Assembly: GCA_045627705.1 (NCBI GenBank)
Contig: JAZQOE010000069.1
Coordinates: forward strand, 1-58,728
DNA: 58,728 nucleotides
Direction: 5' to 3'
Source: JBMNHG01 sp045627705
GTDB lineage: Bacteria; Verrucomicrobiota; Kiritimatiellia; RFP12; JBMNHG01
Positions 1 to 11,300 of the stretch are shown here, piece after piece. Within the stretch, counting starts at the first letter, position 1; the number at the start of each line of letters is the position of its first letter. A program made the translations under genes and the position numbers. The notes under the pieces were generated by a model, which was not told the DNA's origin, made no database searches, and was given only the letters and a program-made list of their open reading frames with translations.

Positions 1-101
1 ATCTCCTTCTCCGCGTCCTCGAACGCCATCTTCTTGAACGCGCACCTGCTCACCAGGTGGTAGTATCCTTCGCCTTCGTTCTTTGCTCTTGCCTTGCGCA
101 T
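1..101 (-). CDS. RayT/IS200-like Y1 transposase, 5' part only
   Basis: Only the first 33 codons lie in the window; the gene runs off the left edge. The start is the ATG whose complement is at 99-101, preceded by a good AGGAG site. The N-terminus begins MRKARAKNEGEGYYHLVSRC, typical of REP-associated tyrosine transposases: a basic start, then Y-Y-H-L/I-V-S-R, the first beta strand of the Y1 fold. The HUH motif and catalytic tyrosine would lie outside the window. Such proteins are single-copy, domesticated relatives of IS200/IS605 transposases that process palindromic REP elements. A small palindrome lies just upstream (129-148). Whether the gene is intact cannot be seen. Confidence 0.75.
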   Translation of the reverse strand, partial: MRKARAKNEGEGYYHLVSRCAFKKMAFEDAEKE

Positions 102-128
102 GGTTTTCTCCTTTGCACGCATGATACG

Positions 129-148
129 ACGGGACTTGCGGACAAGTC
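129..148. repeat. Small palindrome upstream of rayT, REP-like candidate
   Basis: GACTTG at 133-138 and CAAGTC at 143-148 form a perfect 6-bp inverted repeat around CGGA. The core GGGACTTGCGGAC loosely resembles the two GCGGGAC-NCGCGGTCC elements at 43762 and 47496. It lies about 30 bp upstream of the transposase start, where RayT genes often carry REP palindromes. The rest of 102-296 shows no gene. Confidence 0.3.
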
Positions 149-296
149 AATACTTAAATAGTCTGTCCCTTTAAGTGGGAATAGGATTAAGTTTGACCAG
201 AAAGGCAATGAGTGAGATGATTTGCCAAATGCAAGTTCGGGTGCGTGCCCGCGTTGCAAAGGGTTTAACCACATCGTTCCAATGATGGAGCAATCA

Positions 297-1412
297 ATGA
301 AGAAGACGAAGATCGGTATCATCGGATGCGGCAACATCAGCGGCATCTACTTCCAGAACTGCCACAAGAATTTCCAGAATCTCGAAGTCGCCGCATGCGC
401 CGACCTCGACATGTCCCGCGCCGAGGCGAAGGCCAAGGAATTCGGCGTTGCCAAGGCATGCTCGGTCGAAGAGCTCCTCGCGGATCCAGAGATCAAGATT
501 GTCGTTAACCTGACAGTTCCAAAGGCTCACGCACAAGTCGCACTTGCCGCGCTCAAGGCCGGTAAGAATGTCCACGGCGAAAAGCCCCTCAGCCTCAACC
601 GCGATGACGCCAAGAAGATTCTCGCCCTTGCGAAGAAGAACAACCTCCGCGTCGGTTCCGCACCCGACACCTTCCTCGGCGCCGGCATCCAGACTTGCCG
701 CAAGCTTATCGATGACGGCTGGATCGGACGCCCCGTTTCCTGCACCGCCTTCATGCAGTGCGCTGGCCACGAGAGCTGGCACCCCTCCCCCGAGTTCTAC
801 TATGAGCTCGGCGGCGGCCCGATGCTCGACATGGGGCCCTACTACCTTACCGCGCTCGTGAATCTCCTCGGTCCCGTCAAGCGCATCACCGGCTCGACCC
901 AGAGCGCGTTCAAGACCCGCACTATCACCAGCCAGCCGAAGTTCGGCAAGGTTGTCCCGGTCGAAACCCCCACTCACCTCGCCGGTGTGATGGATTTCGC
1001 CAATGGTGTCGTCGGAACGATCATCACAAGCTTTGACGTTGTCGCCCATCACCTTCCCAACATCGAAATCCATGGCACGGAAGGTTCGCTGCAGGTTCCA
1101 GACCCGAACTGCTACGGCGGTCCTGTGCGCGTCTTCCGCCGCGGCATGAAAGAATGGCAGGATGTCCCGCTCACCCATGGCTATGCCGAGAACTCCCGCG
1201 GCATCGGCGTGGCCGACATGGCTCTCGCCATCCAGCAGAAGCGCCAACACCGCGCAAACGGCGATCTCGCCTACCACGTGCTCGACCTCATGCTTTCCTT
1301 CCAGGAAGCATCAGAGTCCGGCAAGCACATCCTCGTGAAGAGCACCTGCGAACGCCCCGCACCACTGCCGATGGGCCTCGCGAACGGACTCCTCGAACCA
1401 TTGTTCAAGTAA
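297..1412 (+). CDS. Gfo/Idh/MocA family NAD(P)-dependent oxidoreductase
   Basis: 371-residue predicted cytoplasmic dehydrogenase. The N-terminal Rossmann fold starts with KIGIIGCGNISG (G-x-G-x-x-S), followed by the family EKP motif (GEKPLS, about residues 95-100) that contributes the catalytic lysine. The C-terminal half is the alpha/beta substrate domain (GGGPMLDMGPYY, then GVVGTI). I start at ATG 297 (MKKTKIGI) because GGAG sits about 10 bases upstream and the Rossmann strand begins at once; an upstream ATG at 222 adds 25 residues with no family character. Members oxidise or epimerise sugars, inositols or their acids; the substrate cannot be told. The sugar isomerase-like gene 64 bp downstream suggests a shared carbohydrate pathway. 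Confidence 0.9.
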   Translation: MKKTKIGIIGCGNISGIYFQNCHKNFQNLEVAACADLDMSRAEAKAKEFGVAKACSVEELLADPEIKIVVNLTVPKAHAQVALAALKAGKNVHGEKPLSLNRDDAKKILALAKKNNLRVGSAPDTFLGAGIQTCRKLIDDGWIGRPVSCTAFMQCAGHESWHPSPEFYYELGGGPMLDMGPYYLTALVNLLGPVKRITGSTQSAFKTRTITSQPKFGKVVPVETPTHLAGVMDFANGVVGTIITSFDVVAHHLPNIEIHGTEGSLQVPDPNCYGGPVRVFRRGMKEWQDVPLTHGYAENSRGIGVADMALAIQQKRQHRANGDLAYHVLDLMLSFQEASESGKHILVKSTCERPAPLPMGLANGLLEPLFK

Positions 1413-1476
1413 GCAAACCCAAACGAGCCGCGAGGCGAATGTCTCGCGGCCCTTGTTCCATAAAGGAAGAATGACA

Positions 1477-2262
1477 ATGAAGAAGCCAATCGTCGCCGCG
1501 CAACTCTACTCGTTCCGCGAATTCATGAAGGTTCCTGCCGACATGGCCAAAACGCTCAAGCGCGTCAAGAAGATCGGCTATGACCATGCCCAGGTCTCGG
1601 GTGTCGGCCCAATCGATCCTGCCGACCTCAAGAAACTCTTCGATGATGCTGGCGTCTCCCCAATCGGCGCACATGTTGGCCTCGACAAGTTCCGCAATGA
1701 CCTGAAGGGCGTCGCCGCCTACTGCCATGCACTCGGCATCGAGTATGTCGCGATTCCATGGCTCGACAGCAAGATGTGCAAGACCGCCGCCGACTGGAAA
1801 AAGCTCTTCAAGGAATTTGACGGCTATGCCGTAAAGCTAGCCAAGGAAGGCATCCACGTCCAGTACCACAACCACATGTTCGAGTTCGAGCAGTTCGGCG
1901 TCAAGAACGGCAAGGGCGGCACGACTCTTCTCGAAATGCTCTACTCCAACACCAAGGTCCTTCAGTCCGAACTCGACTTCGGCTGGGTCGCCCGCGGCGG
2001 TCACAGTCCCGCAAAGTGGGCTCTCCGCATGGCAGGCCGCGCCGATCAGGTCCACCTGAAGGATTGGTCGATCGTGAACGGCAACGAGGTCGCTTGGCGC
2101 GCAATCGGCCAGGGCGGCATCGACTGGCCCGAAGTCATCAAGGCCTGCAAGAAGGCCGGAACCCGCTACTTCATCATCGAGCAGGATACCTGCCCGATCA
2201 CAAATGACCCGTTCAAGAGCTTCACGATCAGCCGCGAGTATCTGAAGTCGCTCGGACTGTGA
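1477..2262 (+). CDS. Sugar phosphate isomerase/epimerase (xylose isomerase-like TIM barrel)
   Basis: 261-residue AP endonuclease 2/xylose isomerase-like TIM barrel. Recognisable pieces are the first strand (PIVAAQLYSFREF), the metal-ligand segment VQYHNHMFEFEQF, ELDFGWVARGG, VHLKDW and a late FIIEQDT carrying the last metal-ligand glutamate. ATG 1477 has AAGGAAG about 8 bases upstream; ATG 1471 would be almost on top of that site. It follows the Gfo/Idh/MocA gene by 64 bp on the same strand; such pairs are common in sugar and inositol catabolism (established for the families). The exact reaction is unknown. No signal peptide, so probably cytosolic. Confidence 0.88.
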   Translation: MKKPIVAAQLYSFREFMKVPADMAKTLKRVKKIGYDHAQVSGVGPIDPADLKKLFDDAGVSPIGAHVGLDKFRNDLKGVAAYCHALGIEYVAIPWLDSKMCKTAADWKKLFKEFDGYAVKLAKEGIHVQYHNHMFEFEQFGVKNGKGGTTLLEMLYSNTKVLQSELDFGWVARGGHSPAKWALRMAGRADQVHLKDWSIVNGNEVAWRAIGQGGIDWPEVIKACKKAGTRYFIIEQDTCPITNDPFKSFTISREYLKSLGL

Positions 2263-2328
2263 TAGGAAAGCGGCGGCGTGGGGCGCGCCGCCCGTAGCTC
2301 CACAACGGCCAATCAAGGAATCGCATAC

Positions 2329-4053
2329 ATGAACGCGGCAACACAGTCGAATTCACGCCCTCTCGCCGACCGCATCTCGCAGGGACGCGGCGACGCAAAG
2401 GCGGACCTCGTTATCAAAGGTGTCACGATCTTCCACCTCGCGACAGGTGAACTCGCCACTGGCGACATCGCAATCTGTGGCGACAGGATTGTCGGCGTCG
2501 GCGAATCATACGATGGCGTACGCGAGATCGACGGACGCGGCCTCACCGCCGTTCCGGGCTTCATCGACTCCCACGTGCATGTCGAATCATCGATGGTGAC
2601 ACCACATGAATTCGACCGTCTGGTCCTACCACACGGCACGACCACCGCAGTCTGCGATCCCCACGAATTGTCCAACGTGTGCGGGACGGATGCCATCGAC
2701 TACTTCCTCGATGCATCCTCCCGCCTTTGCATGGATCTTTTCACGAACATCAGCTCATGCGTGCCGGCCTCGCCTTTCGAAACTCCCGGCAAGTCCATTT
2801 CCGCAGAGCAGCTCGGTCGCTACACGACTCATCCGCGTGTGCTTGGTCTCGCCGAGTTCATGAATGTTCCCGGAGTACTCTCACACGACCCCGAATGCCT
2901 CGCCAAGATCGAGGCGTTCGAGGGTCGCGTCGATGGCCACTCGCCAATGCTTTCAGGGCGCGACCTGAACGCATATCTCTCCGCAGGTGTCCGCAACTGC
3001 CACGAATGCACCACCGCAGCCGAAGCGCTCGAAAAGCTTCGCAAGGGCGTGCAAGTCCTCATCCGCGAAGGATCCGTGGCCCGCGAACTCAATGCGCTTC
3101 TCTCTGTGCTCACGCTCGCCAACTCGGCCTGTCTCGGATTCTGCACCGACGACCGCACACCGCCAGATGTCGCCGCCGATGGACATATCGACGGCATTAT
3201 CGCACGCGCAATCGCGGGTGGCGCGGATCCGCTTGCCGTCTATCGCACGGCATCGCTTTCCGCCGCGCGCCACTTCCGTCTCTTCGACCGTGGCCTTGTC
3301 GCCCCTGGCTACAAGGCGGATATCGTTCTTCTCTCCGACCTCCGCAAGTGCACCGTCGCAAAGGTCATCAAGTCCGGCTTGATTGTTGACGACGCACTTT
3401 TCGCTGCGCGTCCCCCTGCCCCGGCATCCGAATTCTGCCGCGGCTCAATCCATTTGCGGAACATCGCCGCAAGCGATTTCGAAGTTCATTCGTCGCATGC
3501 CTCGTCGCCCGTGATCGGCATCATTCCGCTTTCGGTGGTGACAACCCGCATCGACATGGATCTTCCACTCGCCAACGGCGTAAAGAGCGCCGATCCATCC
3601 AACGACGTCGCGAAGATCGCCGTTCTCGAACGCCATGGGCACAACGGCAACATCGGCCTTGGCTTCGTAAAGGGATTCGGTTTCAAGCGCGGCGCGATCG
3701 CATCGAGCGTCGGTCACGATGCGCACAATGTCTGCGTTGTCGGAGCGGACGATGCAAGCATGGCCGCCGCTGTAAATGCTCTTCGCGAATCAAACGGCGG
3801 TTTCGCCGTAGCATGCAATGGCACCGTAACAGACGTGCTTCCCCTGCCCCTTTGCGGACTTCTTTCCGACCGTCCTCACGAGGAAGTCGCCGCGGCATTG
3901 CTGCGCATCAGCAAGTCGGCGCAGAAGCTTGGCACGCCACTTGAATCGCCCTTCCATCAGTTGGCATTCCTGCCACTTTCCGTGATTCCCGCAATGCGCA
4001 TCACGGACAAGGGACTCTTCGACGCTTCGGCTTTCAAATTCGTCGAGCCATAG
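2329..4053 (+). CDS. ade: Adenine deaminase
   Basis: 574-residue amidohydrolase that would convert adenine to hypoxanthine and ammonia in purine salvage. The metal-binding HxH signature is in GFIDSHVHVESSMVTP. Other adenine deaminase hallmarks are GTTTAVCDPHE, GHSPML, CHECTTAAEAL, a CTDDRTP segment and a C-terminal GLGFVKGFGF-SVGHDAHN block. The length matches family members. The start at 2329 has AAGGAA about 8 bases upstream; the in-frame ATG at 2278 adds only low-complexity residues. The usual TDDRH motif reads TDDRT here, a change worth checking before assuming full activity. It sits 66 bp after the isomerase gene and may be co-transcribed, though the pathways are not obviously linked. 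Confidence 0.93.
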   Translation: MNAATQSNSRPLADRISQGRGDAKADLVIKGVTIFHLATGELATGDIAICGDRIVGVGESYDGVREIDGRGLTAVPGFIDSHVHVESSMVTPHEFDRLVLPHGTTTAVCDPHELSNVCGTDAIDYFLDASSRLCMDLFTNISSCVPASPFETPGKSISAEQLGRYTTHPRVLGLAEFMNVPGVLSHDPECLAKIEAFEGRVDGHSPMLSGRDLNAYLSAGVRNCHECTTAAEALEKLRKGVQVLIREGSVARELNALLSVLTLANSACLGFCTDDRTPPDVAADGHIDGIIARAIAGGADPLAVYRTASLSAARHFRLFDRGLVAPGYKADIVLLSDLRKCTVAKVIKSGLIVDDALFAARPPAPASEFCRGSIHLRNIAASDFEVHSSHASSPVIGIIPLSVVTTRIDMDLPLANGVKSADPSNDVAKIAVLERHGHNGNIGLGFVKGFGFKRGAIASSVGHDAHNVCVVGADDASMAAAVNALRESNGGFAVACNGTVTDVLPLPLCGLLSDRPHEEVAAALLRISKSAQKLGTPLESPFHQLAFLPLSVIPAMRITDKGLFDASAFKFVEP

Positions 4054-4067
4054 CCGATCGCGTCAAA

Positions 4068-4808
4068 TCAATCTTTCATGCAAAGGCCGCCATCAATCAA
4101 GATGGTTTGGCCCGTGATATATGAAGCATCATCCGAAGCAAGGAAACGCACTGCGGCGGCAACTTCGTCTGGCGTTCCCATGCGCCCCATTGGGACAAGT
4201 GAAAGCTGATGCTCGCGGCGAGCGCCAGTGAGTCCCGCGACCATAGGCGTCTCGATAACGCCAGGCGCAACGGCGTTCACCGTGACGCCAACCGACGCGA
4301 GTTCGCGCGCGGCACTGCGGACAAGCCCAAGCAATCCCGCCTTCGACGCGCTGTACGCGGAGTGAAGGGCGTCACCCAACAGCGCAGCATCGGACGAAAC
4401 CACAATGATCCTGCCATGCTTGCGTCGCATCATTGGACGCGCCGCAGCCTTCATGAGACTGAAGACTGAATCAAGGTTCACCGCCATCGTCTCACGCCAG
4501 TCCTCGAATTTCGTGAGGGCGAGGAACTGCGTTTTCTGCAGCCCGGCATTGCAGACAACCACATCGACTGGCCCAACGGAGGCTTCGGCATCGGCAAGAA
4601 GTGCAGGTGCTTCCGCTGGACTTGAAAGATCGCGTGGCGGAAGTGCGAACGCGCCATCGCCAAGTTCGGCCGCGAGTCCTTCCACCCGCGCGACAGACTT
4701 GTTGCCCGCCAGCGCGACCCTGCATCCTGCGGCATGGAGCGCCCTCGCAATAGCGGCGCCGATTGCGCCGGAAGCACCAGTGACCAATGCGTTTGCTTCG
4801 TTAGCCAT
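4068..4808 (-). CDS. SDR-family oxidoreductase, FabG-like
   Basis: 246-residue classical short-chain dehydrogenase. The cofactor loop TGASGAIG is near residues 10-17, followed by the NAG motif, catalytic serine in VVSSDAALL, YSASK with catalytic Tyr and Lys, then VAPGVIETPM and the typical end SYITGQTILIDGG. All catalytic residues are present. It is most like 3-oxoacyl-ACP reductase (FabG), but the family is broad and the substrate is uncertain. It is the last gene of a minus-strand run and starts 7 bp after the lipoyl-domain gene, so the two are almost certainly co-transcribed. That pairing, rather than a fatty acid synthesis cluster, argues for a specialised role. Confidence 0.9.
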   Translation of the reverse strand: MANEANALVTGASGAIGAAIARALHAAGCRVALAGNKSVARVEGLAAELGDGAFALPPRDLSSPAEAPALLADAEASVGPVDVVVCNAGLQKTQFLALTKFEDWRETMAVNLDSVFSLMKAAARPMMRRKHGRIIVVSSDAALLGDALHSAYSASKAGLLGLVRSAARELASVGVTVNAVAPGVIETPMVAGLTGARREHQLSLVPMGRMGTPDEVAAAVRFLASDDASYITGQTILIDGGLCMKD

Positions 4809-4815
4809 GGCAGGA

Positions 4816-5346
4816 CTATTTCTTCAGATACTCGGCAAGAATTGCTTCGGTCACAATCGTTGCGCCAGACGCAGCGGCGACGGCGGCGAGATCGATTCCC
4901 TGCTCGCGCGCCAGACGCTTTGCTTTCGGCGTGGCGCGGATGCCGGCCGATTGCGCTGATGGCGTAGCGGGTGCAGCGGCGACTCCTTGCGAAGACGAGG
5001 CTGTGGAAGTCGCAGGTTGCGCAGCAGGACGCGCACTCACGGCGCCATTCTCCCTTGCGGCCTTTTCGAGAAGCGCGCGGTTTAGTTCCGGAATGGCGGG
5101 ATCAGTTTCGCCGGGTTCGCCGATAAGGGCGAGCACGAATCCAACTGGCACGATACTCTTCAGCGGCGCGAACACCTCAAGCAGAGTGCCGTCTGTAGGG
5201 CACTCCAGCTCAAATGCGGCCTTGTCAGTCGTTACTTCGGCGATCAGTTCGCCCTTTTCGACCTTGTCGCCAGGATTCCGCATCCAGCGTGTGACGGTCA
5301 CGTCAACGAGATTGGCATCGAGAAGTGGAACGGTAAAATGCGTCAT
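4816..5346 (-). CDS. Lipoyl domain plus E3-binding domain protein lacking an E2 catalytic domain
   Basis: 176 residues. Residues 1-80 are a lipoyl/biotinyl domain with the modifiable lysine in EVTTDKAAF (K42). An Ala/Ser/Gln-rich linker of about 50 residues follows, typical of 2-oxoacid dehydrogenase E2 chains. The last ~41 residues (IRATPKAKRLAREQGIDL...) are a peripheral subunit-binding domain. The protein then stops: the ~230-residue acyltransferase domain with its HxxxD motif is absent, and the next gene is an SDR in its own frame. No E1 or E3 gene is nearby. It overlaps the giant secreted-protein gene by 4 bp (ATGA), implying translational coupling. It could serve as a mobile acyl carrier or be a shortened E2. 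Confidence 0.85.
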   Translation of the reverse strand: MTHFTVPLLDANLVDVTVTRWMRNPGDKVEKGELIAEVTTDKAAFELECPTDGTLLEVFAPLKSIVPVGFVLALIGEPGETDPAIPELNRALLEKAARENGAVSARPAAQPATSTASSSQGVAAAPATPSAQSAGIRATPKAKRLAREQGIDLAAVAAASGATIVTEAILAEYLKK

Positions 5347-8300
5347 GGCTCATCCTCTATGGCAGGTTCAGAAATTGAAAGTTCGCCCGAATCGGTGTAG
5401 CTGGCTGGCGGGAGCGGAAGCAAGCGCGGTTCAGAAAGATTGCCTGCACGGTCCCTGACCTTGACTTCGAGCCAGCCGACATTACCGGGCAGTTTCACGC
5501 GGGCGGGACGAAGCGAAAGCTCGGTTGCGGCGCCTCCATCCCACACGAGGCCATCGATACCGCTGGCGTCGTATGCGTTGAAGGTAATCAGATGGTCGGG
5601 TTGCCACGCCATCAGGATTGCGGCCGCACGGATTTGAAGGGCGTATGAATCATCGCCTGGCATGGCGACCAGGAACTCGCGAAGAGGCGGAGCCTCGGCG
5701 AGGCCGGTTTCGTTGCGGAGGAATGCATCGACATCGATGACGAGGTCACGCCATTCTCCGGGCGTCCACCCGGCATTGGCGCCAGCGACAATCCATTCCT
5801 GATCCGAATTTTCCGCCGAGGGCAGCGGGATTGAGAACGGGGCGTTGTCGGCAGGGCGCTTCGCATCCTCCGGCAGATGCTGCGGGGTGAACTGGAGCGT
5901 CATCGGCGGAATGCCTGGCTCCTTTGGAAGCGAAAGCACGCGCGCACTGATGGCGAGATACTGGTGAACACTCGGCTTCCACGGATTCTGCGGGAAGGTA
6001 TGGGCGACAGACGCGTCGTTCGCGCCGTTCACGGCATGCAGCTCGAGGATATACATTCCGTTCGTGACAACCGGTTGCGGTCGGATGTTGCGCGGTCCGC
6101 CTCCGATGAAATCACGCGGCTGGCGGATATCGGGAAGATACCAGAGGAAGTTAGTTCCAGTCCTCGGATGCTGGACGGTCGGCGGCGTCTTGTCGGACGC
6201 ATAGTCTATCGGGATGCGGGCGACATGGGATGCGGGCGCATTGCCCGCGGCATCGGCGATATTCGTGAAGGCGACCTGGAGGACATCTCCATCGTGTGTC
6301 TTCTGTATCTCTCGGCGGAATATCGCCGGCCAGTTCATATTAAAGGTCACGGCATCGGGCATGAAGGAGACAACGCCATTTACGCGGGAAAGGTCAATGT
6401 CACGTCCGTTGCAGTTGACCTTCATTGTCTCGAAGCGGGGCAGCGACCCGCCAAAGGTGTGGAAGGTGACATTGAGCGCCGTGCCATTGTTCTGGTTGGG
6501 CGTCTCGACAATCGAGCTTTCGATCGTGATTGCGCGGCGGTCGAGCATAAACGGCACGTCCGTCACTGGAGACCAGGCTCCCAAGCCATCGGAAGCTGTG
6601 AGGACCAAGTGGTGTACGCCGTCCTGCAAATGGCCGAGGAATGGCTTGTACGGCACGTCGTTGGTGATCGATATCCACGGAGCGATACCTGGCACGCCAT
6701 CGGCGCGGACGACGGCGTTTGTCCTGGCGGACCACGGTTCGGGACCTTCGACGATAGCGCAGAGCACTGTCGCCACGCCATCTGGATCCGAGAATGAAGG
6801 CGTGATTGAAAGCGGCAGGTTTGGACCGACGACGGGGCCGCCCACCAACTCATCGACATCGAGGAAACTGTAGCGGCCGGTCTGGTCCTGTCCGTTGAAG
6901 GACCCAATCACGAGATCGGCTGGCTGTACCGCGTAGCCATTGCGGAACTGGCGCGCGCCGATGGCATCCGCCATCACGCCAAACCAAGTCTGCCACGGCT
7001 CGCGCGGATCGTCGGGATAATCGAGCGTCAAGGGGTCAAGCGCGGCCGGAGGCGTCGCGAAGCGGACAGGGCGCGCGTTCGGATGCGACTCCGTGAAATT
7101 CGCGAAACCGTAACCGACAGTCTGGAGCGAGACAATCGGCAATGCGCCGCCGCGACGGTACTTCATGGAGAACAGCGGCGTGGCGCCAAGATCGATAAGC
7201 CCTGGCGCAAGCGAAGCCTGGAGCCGGCCAGGCGCGCCATTGTTGGCGATATGCAGATACGAACCGAATGGGAAACCGTCATCCTGCAGGATGCGCAGTG
7301 GCTGGCTGCGCTGGTGGCTCGCGGTAAGCGCGGGAGCGCGCGTCTCGAAGCCCTGGTAGAAACCGCGCTCGATGCGCATCGCGAGCAGGACCGGGGGGAC
7401 ATTGGTAATGGCGGAAAGTTCCGAGAACTGGCGCGGACGGAATATCTGCTTGAAGACCCGGCCATCGCGCTGGCGCACGGAAAGCGTCATGTCGGCATCT
7501 GTCTGCGCCGGACGCGGAATGTACGCGAGAACGGAGTTGCCGTTGTCAACGAATGATGCCGCGATGGGCTGCCCATTGACCTGCACTTCCTGGACATCGA
7601 GCGTCCGTTGAGGCCATGGCAGCGTCGAATGGATCAGGAATGAATCGGAAGGATCGGAAAGCAGCTCGGCCTTGAGACCGAACGAAGTGCGCGGCGTGAT
7701 GCCCCAAGACAGCTTGGCATTGCGCGGATCGATTTCCTTGGGCAGGTCGATCGTCTGTATTTCACCGATAGGCATCGCAAGCGCCTTCTTCTCGATCTCG
7801 TCAAGCGTCGGACGAAGGGAATCGGGACCCGACAAAAGCGGCGCGCCGTTGATTATCGGGCGGAGATTCCGAATCGCATACCATGCGCCGGGCGGCGTCG
7901 CACCAATGCCCTCCTGCGCCTCGCTGGGCTGGAAGGAACCGAATCCCTCGAAGATCACGCGCGTATTGGTAACGGCTTTTTCAACTGGAATCCAAACCTG
8001 CACGGGAGTCCACACGAGGGTCTTCGCGCCATCAGGTGTCGGCGGCACATTTGCGGAACCTGCGAGACGGCGCGGGCCGCGCGTTTCAAAGAGGCCGCCA
8101 AGCGGGAACGAATAGACGGCGTTCGTGATAATCGACTTGCCTGCAGGTTCGCAAATCGCGAAGCCGACTTCGGGACGCGCTTCAGGATGACGCGCCACCT
8201 CGAAGCTCCAGCCAAGGATCGTGTGGATCTGTCGCATCGGGATGTTCGCCCGCGCAGAGAACTCGCCGGCGCCTAGACTGGACTCGACGCGCATCACGGG

Positions 8301-11300
8301 ACGGCCGTCCTTGTCAGGCGTGAACGAGAGGATTGGGCGGCTCACGGGATCGTCGGCCGTCCAAAGCGAAGGGTCGAGCATTTCGACAGGCCAAGTGCTG
8401 GCGCAGACATTCGTGATGCCAGCGGGGACAACCGCAGCGCTCTTGCGCGGCTTCGCCTTCGCGGCGGCTTCGCCCACAGGGAGCTCGCGGATCGCGAAGC
8501 GGCGCGGACGGATTTCATCAGCGGTGATCCTGACGCGCGCCACCATCATCGAGTTGCGGTATGTCCAGATTCCAAAGATGCCGGAAGAAAGCGGATCGGG
8601 ATCGCTCCAGGCGAAAACGGGAACATTGTCGAAGATGTATTCGAGACGCGAGCCGAGACGGCGCAAGCGCATCGCGTACCACGCGCCGTGGACATCGCGG
8701 CCCGCCGCGACGAGCGGTTCGACAATGCGGCGGGCGTTGCCGTCGCGGAAGCGCGGCGCGAGATAACGGTCGGAGACGGCCTTTGTCTCGCCGTTGCGAA
8801 CAAGGCGCGTGCGCAGCTGCGACGAATCGGGATCCCAGCCTGTGCAGATCACGGAATAGCCATCGCCGGCACCGCCGCGCTTGCTGAGCACGGTAAGGTT
8901 GAAGTCGCCGACTCGGTCATACCAGCCATGGCGCTCGCCGGCGTAGAACTCCATGCTGAAATCGCCGCCGACCTCCATCTTCGACCAAAGCGCTGCGAGG
9001 GTGTCGGCGCTTTCGCCGTTCATGTGCGACCACGAAGGCTCGCACTGGAAGCGGTTCACGACCTCCCACTTGCCTCCGTTGATTGTCCAGCCGGCGAGCG
9101 ATTCGTTGAAGAGGCAGTCAACGACATGGTCGCGCATGATGCGCGTGTGGCGCAGATGCTCAAGCGCGAGGCCTTTCACGCGCATGCGGCGGCCCACGGG
9201 GCGCTCCGGCAGATGGACGCGCGCAAGGATGCCTGTCGGGCATGACACCCAGAACAGATGGCCATCGAGATGGGCGTCGGCGATTTGGTAATCCACGGCG
9301 GGCTGCGCGCCTACCGCATCGAAGTGCGTGACTGGAATCGCGGAAACAGGGAACTCGGCCTCCGCGAGAACGGCGCCTTCGAAGTTTGTAGCCACAAGTT
9401 TCGCGATACCGTTTGCGACAATGATCTGGCATGCGCCTGGCAGTTCCTCGGGTGTCGGCGCGACAATCTGGTAGGTTGTCGCGGGCGGCGAAAACTCATC
9501 GCCTTCCGTCGGCGCGGGTTCCGGCACCGCGACATGCAACTCCATCGGGTCGGCGATCGGGAGCCGCACATCGACGCGGCCGAGGAAGTCCGAACGGAAC
9601 CACGCATTGCCGTCCGGCGTCTGCAGCCACTGCCCTTCGGGCGAAGCCCAGTTCTTCATGAACGGATCGTTCACGTAGCTCATGTTCTTTTCGAAACGGT
9701 CGCGGTAGAGTGGCGCCGAAGCGCGGGAAAGCGGCATGAGCGCACGCGCCTCGCCGCCCTGCCCAACGAACAAGCCGCAAGCGCCTTCGACCGGCTTGTC
9801 AGTCGCCGCGAGCACAACGAGTTCTCCATTCACCCGACCGGAGATTTCGCCTGCGTCCATCGCATCCATGACAAGGTGGAAGGATTTCGCTTCGGAAGCG
9901 GGAAGACGCTGTTCATCGGCGATTTCGTCCCCGCGCAGCAGCCTGGCGCAAATACCATCGTCCGCGCGTACGATCGCAAGGCGCCATGCGGGGGCATTCG
10001 TTCCATTCCATCCTGCGACAAGGCCGAATTCCCCGCAGTCGGAATCGGGGACAAATACGGTCTCAAAGCGGCGCGGCGCATCGGCAGTCGAACCAAGGAG
10101 GAGAAGCCCCTCGGCATTCTTTTCGGCTTCGAGACGGAGATGTCGCGCGGTTTCGAACGGCACATCGCGCGGGACTTCGACCTTGCCTGGCTTGCCGCTC
10201 TTTACGCTTGTGTGCGCCGTGTCGGAAAGCGTGGCGGAAACGATGTCCTCTTCCGTCGCGAAAACCATGTCGCCATGCGTGCCAGCCGAGACATCGTCGA
10301 AGCGTGCGCCGTCGGCGCCATTCTGGAAAAGACCGAATTGTCCGCCAGGCGGAAGTGCGCCCTCGTAGGCGAAGACATCGATGCCGTCAACGGCGCAGGC
10401 GATACGGCCGGGATAAATCCTGGCCTCGAGTGCATACCACTGTCCGGGAAGAAGGTCTGTCGCCACGGAACGCAACGTCTCGCGACTCGCGTCGAGATCG
10501 TCGATGCGTCCGCGCCAGAGGTCAAAGGCGAGACGTCCGTCTTCTGGATTGTCGCGGCAAGTGAAGCCATACGCGTTCAAGTCGGCATCGACGAGGAAGA
10601 CGATGCCGTTCGTGCCGCCGCACTCGTGGTGAAGCGCGGCCTTCATGCGGTAGCGGTCGTAAAATGCTTCGCCGGCGACAATCACGGCATTGGTGCCGCG
10701 GCCGTCGAGGGCATAGAAATTCGGGCTGTGTTCAGCGGTGGGCTGGCGTCCGAGCTTGGCCTTGGCGTTCGCGCCGGAAACGGAACCGGTAACGGTGTGC
10801 ATTCGCCAGTCGCCCTGGAGTATTTCCCAGTTGCGGAGAGGATCTGCGGTTCCTTCGGGAACCATGAAGGCATCGTCGAAGCGGAACGAACCGACACGCT
10901 GCTGATAGTCGCCGGGGGCATCGGAATCATCGCCGGGAACGACATCCGCGGGAGTAGAAACGCGAACCACGCCCTCCCAGGCCTCGCGGAAGCGAACGGC
11001 CAACTGATTGTCAACGAATATCCCCCACCCTTCGGGGAGACGCTGCCATGCGACATTCGCCCATTCGCCTTCTGGCGCCTTGAATGGCGTGGCCGTGAAC
11101 GCCTTTGGAGCGAACGACCCCTTCTTCAGTTCGGCACCCTTGCGGGGCAAAAGCGTCAATTCCATTACCTCGCTGGATTCGACATTTTCAAGGCGCAAGG
11201 GAATCGACGTCCCATTCCAAAGACACGACATCGTGGCGAGCAAGCTGCGCTCCGGCGATTCGATTCGCGCAGTCCATTCCGTTTCCGCGCGGATGCCAAA

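Noticed and set aside
294..1277. 327-residue minus-strand ORF opposite the oxidoreductase
   Set aside because: Shadow frame; the plus strand encodes a full Gfo/Idh/MocA protein.
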